Assembly (NCBI RefSeq): GCF_007183175.1
Contig: NZ_AP019807.1
Location: 496,001 to 560,000 of the forward strand
DNA from: Microbulbifer sp. GL-2
GTDB taxonomy: Bacteria; Pseudomonadota; Gammaproteobacteria; Pseudomonadales; Cellvibrionaceae
Direction: 5' to 3'
Length of the DNA: 64,000 nt
Shown: positions 40,407 to 48,241 of the stretch, one piece after another
How positions within the stretch are numbered: position 1 is the first letter of the stretch
Layout of the letters: each line of letters begins with the position of its first letter
The notes under the pieces: generated by a model
The model's input: the letters and a program-made list of their open reading frames with translations, nothing else
What the model was told of the DNA's origin: nothing
Databases searched by the model: none
Translations under genes and position numbers: made by a program

Positions 40407-40790
40407 TGTAGTGGTCTACTAAATCCGGACACCAATTTAGATGGTAAAGTCGCCGCCTGAGACAGAAGTGTTCAATGAGTAAACAATGTCGATCTTTTTC
40501 TCCTGAATTCAAATTAGATGCTGCCCACCTGGTCGTCGATCCGGGCTATTCGATTTCGGAAGCGGCCCGGTCACTGGATGTCGGCACCACCAGCATCCGC
40601 CGATGGGTAAAGCAGCTTGAGGCTGAACGAGGCGGTGAGCCCCAGCCAGTAAAGCTCTCACATCCGAGTAACAGAAATTCTAGGAGCTTGGGGCCCGATT
40701 AATCGACTAGAGCGGGAGAAAAAGATACTAAAAAAGGCTACCGCTCTCTTGATGTCCGACGAGATGAATCGTACGTGCTAATAGCCCGAT
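40407..40790 (+). mobile_element. IS3-family element remnant, copy 1 (left end plus broken orfA)
   Basis: Begins with the terminal sequence TGTAGTGGTCTACTAAATCC followed by orfA at 40475 (SPEFKLDAAHLVVD, a helix-turn-helix transposase N-terminus). The frame breaks after EPQPVK; one missing base separates it from the rest of orfA (RLEREKKILKKATALLMSDE). The sequence stops resembling the element shortly after the start of orfB, so no transposase is produced. A near-identical left part is at 42029-42373. Confidence 0.8.
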
Positions 40791-40867
40791 TAAGTATACT
40801 GGTTAACTTGTCACCGAGAAGATCCTCTACCGTACTCAGTCTTTTGAAACTCCAATAATACACACAC

Positions 40868-41650
40868 TTACTGGCACACATTTGCCTTTTTTGGAACACC
40901 ATACTCTTTCAGTAGCTTGGCGTACACGCCATTAGAGCAAAGAAGGGCCAATCCATTATTGAAATCATCTCTAGGTTTTTCTTCCTTAAATGCCATTTTA
41001 AACTTAGTAACCGGCAGAAATATCTTATGGATATTCACCTCATCCATTGAGTGACCCTCTATGATGGAAAAGTTCATAAATATGCTTTTATCGACAATAA
41101 TTACAGAATCTGGGTTCTTCCAGAAATCTAGAACTTGATTCTTTGAATTTTGTGCCTCAACATAATTCTTTCTTCCTGGTGCTCCTGGGGAGAACAGACG
41201 TTTAAACTCCGGCCCTAGAACCAGATGCGCATTCTTCCAAACGATGAGATCGTGTCCAACAAGATCCTCCACTTTGTCAATTTTATAATCTTTCCCTTTA
41301 TGACTGATCGCATAATTCACAAATCCAATATAATAGTTTGAGTAATAGTATTTATCAGGATCTTCATGCTTGATCGCATTTGCTTCTGCATTTGCAACCC
41401 CCTTATTCATAGCATCTGGAATATATCCCCACCCCATCTGTATGAAGGTTATTGAATAGCCAGGGAGGGATTTCAATATTACATCCACCTCAAGCCCGCG
41501 CTCCGCACGATTATCCACATAAGGTGGCGCATCTTTCTCTATCGCAACATTTAACTTCATCGAATCCGATGGCATCGCCGCAAAAGCCCGTAATGTATAG
41601 CCAAATAGAATAGCGAGCAGAAAAAGCTTCCTTAAGTTCTTATTTTGCAT
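40868..41650 (-). CDS. periplasmic solute-binding-like protein (SBP family 3)
   Basis: About 260 residues from ATG 41650, which begins a signal peptide (LRKLFLLAILFGYTLRAFA). The mature part resembles family 3 amino-acid-binding proteins: LNVAIEKDAPPYVD at the start, GLEVDVILKSLPGY, and a C-terminal LLCSNGVYAKLLKEYGV. No permease or ATPase gene is near, so it may be a sensor or orphan receptor instead of a transporter part. A truncated relative lies immediately upstream at 41948-42028. Confidence 0.75.
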   Translation of the reverse strand: MQNKNLRKLFLLAILFGYTLRAFAAMPSDSMKLNVAIEKDAPPYVDNRAERGLEVDVILKSLPGYSITFIQMGWGYIPDAMNKGVANAEANAIKHEDPDKYYYSNYYIGFVNYAISHKGKDYKIDKVEDLVGHDLIVWKNAHLVLGPEFKRLFSPGAPGRKNYVEAQNSKNQVLDFWKNPDSVIIVDKSIFMNFSIIEGHSMDEVNIHKIFLPVTKFKMAFKEEKPRDDFNNGLALLCSNGVYAKLLKEYGVPKKANVCQ

Positions 41651-41947
41651 AACAATACTCAGTGATGACACGAAAAGTAGTGAATCTCTAGATAGTAGAT
41701 TAGGCCATAGTACGGACCTTACATCGCCATGACACACTACCTGGCGTCAACTTTCATTATTAAACTCTATTAATGGTGATTAGGATGTCAACAATTGGGG
41801 AATTGGTGACACCTTAAAGGCTATTCAGGCGTGTAAAATTGATAGATAAACATTGCTCCGAGTATTTAATTTGTAGCTAGTGGTCAATACCAGCAAGAAG
41901 AATCACTACCGTACTTCGTTCATTGAATCTCCAACTAACATACTATT

Positions 41948-42028
41948 TTACGGACATACATTTGCCTTTTCTGATACACCATATTTCTTTAATAGATCAG
42001 CATACACTCCTGAAGAGCAAAGTCGTTC
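41948..42028 (-). pseudogene. C-terminal fragment of a second solute-binding-protein gene
   Basis: 26 codons ending at TAA 41948 read LCSSGVYADLLKKYGVSEKA, clearly related to the end of the neighbouring solute-binding protein. The gene is cut off exactly where the second IS3 remnant begins (42029). Confidence 0.8.
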
Positions 42029-42373
42029 TGTAGTGGTCTACTAAACCCGGACACCAATTTAGGGGGTAAAGTCTCCGCCTGAGACAGAGGTGTTCAATGA
42101 GTAAACAACGTCGATCTTTTTCTCCTGAGTTCAAATTAGATGCTGCCCGTCTGGTCGTCGATCAGGGCTATTCGATTTCGGAAACGGCCCGGTCACTGGA
42201 TGTCGGCACCACCGGCATCCGCCGATGGGTAAAGCAGCTTGAGGCTGAACGAGGCGGTGAGCCCCTGCCAGTAAAGTGCTCACATCGGAGCAACAGAAAA
42301 CCCAGGAGCTTGAGGCCCGGATTAATCGACTAGAGCGGGAGAAAGAGAAACTAAAAAAGGCTACCGCTCTCTT
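42029..42373 (+). mobile_element. IS3-family element remnant, copy 2
   Basis: The same left end as the copy at 40407 (TGTAGTGGTCTACTAAACCC) and orfA from 42097. It has the same one-base loss after PVK, and ends after KKATALL where another IS end begins. Copy 1 and copy 2 differ at scattered bases but share the frameshift. Confidence 0.8.
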
Positions 42374-42450
42374 GTGTTGTGGTCAAACCTAACCAGACAC
42401 CTCTCTAAGCACATTTCTCAAATTCGATTGGAGCCGTCCACCCCAGCCAA
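42374..42450 (-). mobile_element. 3' end of a different IS3-family transposase
   Basis: On the minus strand the sequence ends a transposase orfB (LGWTAPIEFEKCA, then TAG), followed by the terminal sequence CAAACCTAACCAGACAC read on the plus strand. The upstream part of the transposase is absent: the frame joins directly to holin sequence, so this is a deletion junction. Confidence 0.65.
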
Positions 42451-42683
42451 TGAAAGACGATCAGCCCCACGGATGTGAGCATTGTTACCGGCCGCTAGTT
42501 TCTTTGTAGCCATGATTCTCCCTTAGCTTCCGCAGTGATTACCTGGGTTGCCGCTTTCAGCTCCTCCAGGTCCATTGAGATTAACTTTGAATCTGCCTGT
42601 GCCTTTAGGCGATTGGCTTCTGTCTTATCCGGGAATGCCTTGTCTATGACCTTGCCGAGCAGGTTGGATATAGCTGAAATCAT
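42451..42683 (-). pseudogene. phage holin-like gene (copy 2), nonsense-mutated and truncated
   Basis: Starts at ATG 42683 with GGAG upstream: MISAISNLLGKVIDKAFPDK, then MDLEELKAATQ as in copy 1. After ESWLQRN a TAG stands where copy 1 has TGG (Trp), and the frame continues as RPVTMLTSVGLIVFHW before running into transposase sequence. The start overlaps the stop of the endolysin-like gene (TAATG), the usual endolysin-holin coupling. Confidence 0.75.
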
Positions 42684-43060
42684 TAGTAGCTCCACACCGT
42701 AGGGCGCGCACGCTCGCCAGGAATTGACTCAAGGTCATCCAAGTGGATAAACCGCTTTTTGATTGGCCCTTTCTGCTTCACGCCTATACCGGTGAAACCC
42801 TCTTCTAAGGCAATTTTTATAAGCTGATGCGCCCCGCCAACAGCCACAGAGACATCAACAGCCTGCCCGGTGGTATGGGTCATGGTGGTATTTATTCTGG
42901 TGTTATGAGCTGGGCAGCGCTAACCGAAGCTAATCACCATTGGCTTGCCATAATACCCACGAACTCGAATTAGGCGCCTGATCGTTCCATTCTTGAAGTG
43001 ATTTTTACCACAGCAACGGCAAGATAACTCTGCGTTTGTGAAATACTCATTATCGAACAT
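42683..43060 (-). pseudogene. phage M15-type endolysin/peptidase with in-frame stop
   Basis: From ATG 43060: EYFTNAELSCRCCGKNHF, then MVISFG, a TAG, and RCPAHNTRINTT followed by HTTGQAVDVSV and KKRFIHLDD. Together this is a peptidase M15 (type 3) lysin in which a SGYRCP-like motif has lost its Tyr codon to TAG. The zinc-site residues His and Asp (HTTGQAVD) and the later His (FIHLDD) are kept. Cell-wall cross-link hydrolysis would be its role if it were intact. Confidence 0.8.
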
Positions 43061-43189
43061 GGAATCACCAGAAATGAAAAAACCCGCACAGGGCGGGTTA
43101 AAAGCGTCACGAAACAATCGTAACTATACAGCAATTTTATTTAGGGTTTAAACTAAAACAAATAAATACTTTTTAGCTCTTAATAAAAA

Positions 43190-44026
43190 TTAAGGAACAG
43201 GTATAAAATCGTAAGCATCTTCAAGCAGGTGCCTCAGAGGTAAATCTGGCGTTGGAAATTCATTACCGTGCATATCTTTAGCTAAAATTCTTATGGAGTA
43301 TTCATCCCCATCAGGCCCAGTAATTGTTGAAACCTCTAACATATATGGTTCAATAAATTTTGTTTCATCACCAAAGGGTGCATGAAAATACAGAACTTCC
43401 TCCCCTTTTCCAAGCCACAGAGAATCGATAGCAAAAGCCATCTCACCAAAGTTAGAATCAGGAATAGAGATTGGATTGCTCCTAAGTGATAACCTGAGTC
43501 GATCATCGTTGACTGTGAGCCATTCAACATCAACAATTTTGCTCGGAGTCACATCAACCAATTTCCCGGCGGCATGAAATAGTCTCCCCCCCAAATTATC
43601 AGATTGACCGCTTCCAATAAAGCTATCAGCTTCAGATACATAACCGTCAATGTTAATCATTTGATCATTTGGATTTTCAATATCAAAACCATGTACTTCA
43701 ACATTAACTTGGCGGTACACCCAAGCATTACTGACCGACGCACGAGCCGCAGAACCCGGAAGCTGCTTGAAGTTTTTCACTAACAGATTTGATGCAGAAG
43801 GGAAATTAATTTCTAGCGAAGTAATTACAGGGGAGGAATCCTGGTCCGCTTGATCAATGGTCAACGTTGCGGAACTAGCCCCATTCAAATCAAGCCCCGG
43901 GTATTGTATGTCCGCACCTGATGAATGCAGATCTTGAAGTTCATACTTGAACGTTTTAGCTTGCGCGCCGAAGGCTAATAGGGCCACAGAAACAGCTATT
44001 GTTTTTACGGTATTTCTAAAAAACAT
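43190..44026 (-). CDS. exported protein of unknown function
   Basis: 278 residues with a signal peptide ending GAQAKTF near residue 24. The mature part is beta-rich with no domain I recognise (segments such as ATLTIDQADQDSS and VEVHGFDIENPNDQ). It is not obviously phage-encoded and may be a host insertion or a lysogenic cargo gene. It is flanked by gene-free AT-rich sequence, and the spacer on its upstream side holds the hexanucleotide repeat. Confidence 0.6.
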   Translation of the reverse strand: MFFRNTVKTIAVSVALLAFGAQAKTFKYELQDLHSSGADIQYPGLDLNGASSATLTIDQADQDSSPVITSLEINFPSASNLLVKNFKQLPGSAARASVSNAWVYRQVNVEVHGFDIENPNDQMINIDGYVSEADSFIGSGQSDNLGGRLFHAAGKLVDVTPSKIVDVEWLTVNDDRLRLSLRSNPISIPDSNFGEMAFAIDSLWLGKGEEVLYFHAPFGDETKFIEPYMLEVSTITGPDGDEYSIRILAKDMHGNEFPTPDLPLRHLLEDAYDFIPVP

Positions 44027-44262
44027 AAAAATCCATTAATAAATATTGATTAACTACATTAGAGAAATGTGAAGCTTATAACACACCTAAAACCAAGTAA
44101 ATCATACTACTTTTAATTTATCATCTTTTTCCGGTACGATCTTACCAAGTAAAAAAAATCAAAATTTCACGAGCAGAACCTTTCTCACTCATTGGATTTA
44201 ATACAAATATTACACATAAAAACCTAGCACCTGATCACACTTTGCGGAATAGCCACTCAAAA

Positions 44263-44346
44263 AGATATAGATATAGATATAGATATAGATATAGATATAG
44301 ATATAGATATAGATATAGATATAGATATAGATATAGATATAGATAT
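44263..44346. repeat. hexanucleotide tandem repeat, 14 copies of AGATAT
   Basis: Fourteen perfect AGATAT units (84 bases) without an interruption, followed by one more A. It lies about 240 bases upstream of the exported-protein gene and downstream of the phage operon, in no reading frame I support. The rest of 44027-44393 has no gene. Confidence 0.97.
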
Positions 44347-44393
44347 AAGTGTGGTTTAGACCTGCAAAAATTTATCAATGGCAGTAAAGCTTA

Positions 44394-44639
44394 TTAACAT
44401 CTAGGCACAAAAAAACCGGCTTTAAGCCGCCCTCTGTACTCCTGCACAACCTCAGAAACAGACCCTAAAGCTCTTGCGGGTAAAGGGTCCAAACGCCGCT
44501 GCAAGCACTTCCAAATCTTCACCCACTCCCTATCCCAACGTTTTTTGTCACACCCTAAAATTGTCCGCGCATGGCCCAGTTCTATTAATCGGCTATTTAC
44601 ATCGCGCAGTGCACACGCACCAATACAAAATAACGCCAG
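44394..44639 (-). CDS. possible phage protein without a standard start codon
   Basis: The minus-strand frame directly after the stop of the 44640 gene (and in the same frame) stays open for 81 codons and has protein-like composition (RTILGCDKKRWDREWVKIWK). No ATG, GTG or TTG begins it; the first codon after the stop is CTG. It may be a gene whose start was lost, the read-through tail of the preceding gene, or chance. A hairpin with a T-run lies inside its 3' end. Confidence 0.35.
   Translation of the reverse strand: MALFCIGACALRDVNSRLIELGHARTILGCDKKRWDREWVKIWKCLQRRLDPLPARALGSVSEVVQEYRGRLKAGFFVPRC
44409..44429 (-). terminator. rho-independent terminator of the leftward phage operon
   Basis: On the minus strand, the stem CGGCTT/AAGCCG is followed by seven T. 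It closes the leftward run of genes that starts at the cro-like gene. Confidence 0.75.
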
Positions 44640-45071
44640 TTAGCTAACCTTATCCCTCGGGTGCGGCTCCTCCCACTTGTCGAATTCAGACATCAGATAC
44701 TGCAGTAGCGCCGCCCGCTCTTTAAATCTTTTTGCCGGTGGCGCATAGGCAGCCATGCCCCAGCAGTAAGCCAACGAGTCATTCACTCGCAGCTTGGCGA
44801 CTACATCTTGGATTAACCCCTTTTCACAGGCATCCATGATGCGGTTGCCGCGGTCCTTAGCTCCGGGAGTTTCTTTCGCAATTACTGTTGGGGCTGCAAC
44901 CCGGCAAATAACTTGGTTGGCCCTGCCTTGCACTTCTCCGCAAATTACAACCTTTCGCCCTCTCCCAGCTGAGGAAACCGTACTTCTGCCGCCCATGGCT
45001 TCATAATCAAATGCAGCTGTGGAGCTATCAAAGGCGTCGTGCCATGCTTGTCTAGCACTTTCGAATTTCAT
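44640..45071 (-). CDS. conserved-looking phage early protein
   Basis: 143 residues from ATG 45071 (MKFESARQAWHDAFD). No recognised domain; central segment NRIMDACEKGLIQDVVAKL, then YCWGMAAYAP. It is in the leftward early operon downstream of the replication gene, a position where lambdoid phages often keep antitermination or Holliday-junction proteins, but I see no motif to decide. Confidence 0.6.
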   Translation of the reverse strand: MKFESARQAWHDAFDSSTAAFDYEAMGGRSTVSSAGRGRKVVICGEVQGRANQVICRVAAPTVIAKETPGAKDRGNRIMDACEKGLIQDVVAKLRVNDSLAYCWGMAAYAPPAKRFKERAALLQYLMSEFDKWEEPHPRDKVS

Positions 45072-45123
45072 GTCATGCCCCCCAAGCAATTTTCAAGCAA
45101 CCAAAAACCAACCACACACCCCG

Positions 45124-45369
45124 TCACGCTGCCTTCGGCATGCTCTCGTAATAATCCTGAAATCGCCTTTCGGCCGCATACAAATTGTCGCGGTGATAGG
45201 TGCCCAGGTAATTTATATGACCCTGGTTTATCCAGAATTGGGTAACTAACGTATTCGCGAACACAACCTCCACGAGGTGAGCGTACTTGGTGCGGAATAC
45301 GGCCAGCGGGCTGCTGGGGTTGGTGGTGGAAATCCTTGCTATGGCTTCTGGGATGGTGACTGTGCACAT
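45124..45369 (-). CDS. small phage protein of unknown function
   Basis: 81 residues from ATG 45369, preceded by AAGGAGAG at good distance. The sequence (FRTKYAHLVEVVFANTLVTQ, NYLGTYHRDNLYAAERRF) has no domain I know. It sits between the replication pseudogene and the next leftward gene. Confidence 0.65.
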   Translation of the reverse strand: MCTVTIPEAIARISTTNPSSPLAVFRTKYAHLVEVVFANTLVTQFWINQGHINYLGTYHRDNLYAAERRFQDYYESMPKAA

Positions 45370-45395
45370 GGTGAGCTCTCCTTGGTGATTGGGTT

Positions 45396-46098
45396 TTACC
45401 AGTTGGTATCCGTTGCGATTTCGACTGCGCTGAGACTTCGTGTTCGCTGTTGCCCTGACGCCCGGGGTTGAGGTGCGAAGTACTTCTCGCGTTTTAGCCA
45501 GTTGCGCCAGGTAGCGAGCCAATCGAGTTTTACGCCCCGCTGGCCGGATTGGGATATCCAGTAATCACGGAAGCTTTCGGCAATGTCGTGGATTCGGTGG
45601 ATCAGGTCTGGGCGGAGGCGTTGGGCTTCGATGCGGAATTTGTCCGTGAGAACCCAGTTTCCAGGCAAGCGAGTGCCGCGTTTGGGGTTGGCGCGACTTG
45701 GAACTGTGCCTCTCTCTACTGGCTTCTTATTGGTTCTTACTGGTTCTATAGAGAAGGACGTGTTGTCATTTTCACCGGTTGGGTGCACAGATTTCACCGG
45801 TTCGTGTTTTATTTTCACCGGTGAAATCATTGCACCGGTTTACGTGTAAAAAGAGGTCATAATTGGTCCTGCGCTCGTTGGGTTTTTAGGCACTCAGGTA
45901 GCCCAATTCTTCCAGCTCTTCGATGGCATTAATCACCGAGCGCTTTGTGCATTGCGCGACGTCGGCCAGGTAAGAGTTACCCGGATCACACTGCCCCGTG
46001 TCACTGTTATGGCAATCGGCCAACGCAATCAAAACCAGTTTTGCTGTTGGTGTTCTGGTCCTGCGTTTAATGGCCCATGCCGCAGCTTCAAAGCTCAC
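45396..46098 (-). pseudogene. phage replication (O-like) protein, broken by a stop and a frameshift
   Basis: The N-terminal part (GTG 46098, strong RBS AGGAGGT) is a helix-turn-helix of the HTH_36 type (TPTAKLVLIALADCHN, YLADVAQCTKRSVINAI). It is cut by TAA at 45886-45888, but the same frame reads on as KPNERRTNYDLFLHVNR. A second break shifts to the frame from 45830 to 45396, which ends with DWLATWRNWLKRE, the usual C-terminus of these replication initiators. A short repeated ACCGGTGAAA element marks the linker where the shift occurs. Confidence 0.75.
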
Positions 46099-46234
46099 TA
46101 CGCACCTCCTGTATAAATTTCCATATAGCGCACCGGATTACCGCCCTACTCCTCAAACAGCAGAATCATCATGTCGCAACAGAGGGATTTGAAAATGATT
46201 GATCTTCAGGTTTTACCAGCAAACTTATGCCTAG

Positions 46235-46492
46235 TTAGTTTGCTTGCTGGATTTCAATACTTACTTGGTCGTCCAAAGGACCAAATACATCAGGGCGCAG
46301 GCGAGCACGGGTAACAACCCGCTGGGTAGCTAGCTCGATTTTTTTACAGAGTTTTGGAGGTATCGCCTTCGCCCCGCTACGCATTTGGGAGACAAAAGCT
46401 GGTGAAACTACAATAGCCCGCGCCAGTTCGGCTGATGACCCCAACACCCTCACAGCTTCATCAAGTACTGAGTTGTTCCTTTTCTGGGTCAT
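46235..46492 (-). CDS. Cro/YdaS-like phage regulator
   Basis: 85 residues, RBS GGAGGGG. The helix-turn-helix SSAELARAIVVSPAFVSQMRSG, followed by AIPPKLCKKIELATQ and LRPDVFG, is typical of YdaS/Cro-type repressors paired with a CI-like S24 protein. It diverges from the CI-like gene across a ~96-base operator region and heads the leftward operon. Confidence 0.85.
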   Translation of the reverse strand: MTQKRNNSVLDEAVRVLGSSAELARAIVVSPAFVSQMRSGAKAIPPKLCKKIELATQRVVTRARLRPDVFGPLDDQVSIEIQQAN

Positions 46493-46588
46493 CTCGGCCC
46501 CTCCTTGCCACCAATAGCCCGAGTATTAACTTTCGGCTACCCAAAATTAATAGCCGCTAATTAATTAACTTGTAGCTAATATGTCTTC
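46493..46588. promoter_or_regulatory. cro-cI operator region
   Basis: Holds two copies of a 14-base motif TTAACTTNNNGCTA: 46526-46539 (TTAACTTTCGGCTA) and 46565-46578 (TTAACTTGTAGCTA), with a looser TTAATAGCCGCTAA between. The same motif occurs twice at 47833-47872. Likely the repressor binding sites. Confidence 0.6.
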
Positions 46589-47263
46589 ATGAAACATCCT
46601 GACTTTGCAAAGCGGTTTAAACAGGCAGTCGCTCATGCTGGCGTGGAAGACACGCAAGAAGCATTAGCGCGCCTGTTTGATGTAAGTACCGTAACTATTT
46701 GGAGCTACCGCAACGGCGAAAAGCTGCCACACATGAACACCGCCACACGGATTGCATAAACTCTCGAAGTATCTGTAGATTGGCTGCTTACCGGTGCCGG
46801 CAGTGGACCTGGTGAGCTAGGCGTCAAGGAGGGAAGCAATGTTACGCAAGGACCACGAATCCAAGGAAGAATCCCACTGATTAGCTGGGTGCAGGCGGGA
46901 GCATTTTGTGAAGCCGTAGACCTACTAGAGCCTGGGGAAGCCGAAGCTTGGTTACCCTGCCCCGCTGCTCACTCAGACCGGGCTTACGCATTACGAGTGA
47001 ATGGTGATAGCATGACTAGCCCCTACCCAGGCCAGCGCTCTTATCCAGAAGGGACAATCATTTTTGTCGACCCTGATAAACCTCTGACCAATGGCTGCCG
47101 AGTTATCGCCAAAATAAATGGTGAGGTCACCTTCAAAAGCTATGCAGAAGACATGGGCCATATTTATCTACGCCCCATCAACCCAACCTATTCCCCGATG
47201 GAAGTTACAGGCAAGGATATATCGTTTTGCGGTGTAATCATTGGCTCCTATACCCCTGAGTAA
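46589..47263 (+). pseudogene. CI-like S24 repressor with in-frame stop
   Basis: From ATG 46589 the frame gives an N-terminal helix-turn-helix (EALARLFDVSTVTIWSYRNG), TAA at codon 57, then the rest in the same frame: TLEVSVDWLLTG and an S24 peptidase domain with the catalytic Ser in RVNGDSM and Lys in GEVTFKSY. The single stop separates the DNA-binding and dimer/cleavage domains. If true, lysogenic repression is lost. A restart inside would give only the C-terminal domain. Confidence 0.85.
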
Positions 47264-47268
47264 GACAC

Positions 47269-47296
47269 AAAAAAGCCCGCCTAAGCGGGCCTTTTT
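47269..47296. terminator. bidirectional terminator
   Basis: Six A, stem GCCCGC/GCGGGC with CTAA loop, then C and five T. Between the CI-like gene and the convergent lipoprotein gene. Confidence 0.88.
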
Positions 47297-47308
47297 GAAC
47301 ACTGGGAA

Positions 47309-47773
47309 TCACATCAGTATTTTTTTAACCATCTCAACCTCGATAACGCCGCGAGAAACACAATTCAAAGTGAGATCCTGAGCTGGTTCCTCCGGCAAGT
47401 ATTCGCCCTGAATATTTGAACGAACAATCACAGCTTTATCATCAACAACCACGTTAAAAGCTACTTCGATCTTGGTGTAATTATCCTCTAAAAAATCTAT
47501 TCCCTTGTTTGCACCACAATTGGCCTGCTCCGGCGTGAGCTTCCAGTTTTTTGGGGATGTAGAGATATAACCAGCTTCTAGATCAGCAGACCGTATCTGA
47601 AACCCATCCAACAACAATGCCTGCTTCACCTTACTCAACACCTCTTGCTTACTAGAGAAGTGCTCCAAGGCAAAGTATTCACTAATTATTGCTGGCGCTT
47701 CATTCATTACAGTACAACCTTCAAGGCCAGCCACCAGCAGAACTCCTACTACTGCATGTCTTAGTTTTTTCAT
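47309..47773 (-). CDS. putative lipoprotein
   Basis: About 154 residues from ATG 47773, with GGAGG upstream. The N-terminus has a lipoprotein signal (VGVLLVAGLEGC, lipobox LEGC). The mature part has no domain I recognise; it may be a superinfection-exclusion or other lysogenic conversion protein because it lies beside the repressor. Convergent with the repressor gene. Confidence 0.75.
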   Translation of the reverse strand: MKKLRHAVVGVLLVAGLEGCTVMNEAPAIISEYFALEHFSSKQEVLSKVKQALLLDGFQIRSADLEAGYISTSPKNWKLTPEQANCGANKGIDFLEDNYTKIEVAFNVVVDDKAVIVRSNIQGEYLPEEPAQDLTLNCVSRGVIEVEMVKKILM

Positions 47774-47832
47774 TCTTATCCTCCGTGATAAGCGCGCACT
47801 GAGCATATCAAGGAGAGCAGCTTTTAAAAATA

Positions 47833-47872
47833 TTAACTTACGGCTATTGATCGAACGGTTAGCTTTCGGCTA
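47833..47872. promoter_or_regulatory. second operator pair
   Basis: TTAACTTACGGCTA (47833-47846) and TTAGCTTTCGGCTA (47859-47872), matching the motif in the cro-cI spacer. They lie ahead of the rightward small-gene string ending in xis and int. Confidence 0.6.
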
Positions 47873-47904
47873 CTGTGATTATCAACCAAGGACAGGGCAT
47901 CAAA

Positions 47905-48241
47905 ATGCACACAGCACGTAATCTAAGGTCATTAGCGCCAAGCTGAAGCATTAACTCACCGCGCCCGTGGGCTTTCCAACAAAGAGACCGCCGAAGCTAT
48001 GCGGTGCTCTGTAGCCAATGTCACCAACTTGCTGGCGGAATGCTTTTACAAGCTGCATGCCCGTAACAGCACTGAAGCGGTGGCCAAAGCGGTAGAGCAT
48101 GGATTAATTCAGTTCGCCCTAATCGCTTCAGTTCTCAGCGGTATTGGTGCGGATGCACAGGAGCAATTACGCACCCGCATCCAACACCGCCCCACTATTC
48201 GAACACTCCGCACCCGCAATAACCGCGAGGGCATCGTATGA
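47905..48241 (+). pseudogene. LuxR-type helix-turn-helix protein, frameshifted near its start
   Basis: ATG 47905 opens MHTARNLRSLAPS and then stops. One frame over, LTHRARGLSNKETAEAMRCS and VTNLLAECFYKLHARNSTEAVAKA form a complete LuxR-type DNA-binding domain ending at 48241. A one-base change near 47940 would join them. An internal ATG (47999) would leave out the first helices. First gene of the rightward string and overlapping the next as ATGA. Confidence 0.65.

Noticed and set aside
40407..42373. Composite transposon formed by the two IS3 copies
   Set aside because: Both copies are truncated, neither has a right end, and the flanking holin pieces are diverged, so no mobile unit can be defined.
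44263..44346. AGATAT repeat as a CRISPR array
   Set aside because: Units are six bases with no spacers.
42451..46759. Stop-codon recoding in the prophage
   Set aside because: The residues expected at the four stops differ (Trp, Tyr, others), so no single reassignment fits, and no suppressor tRNA is seen.
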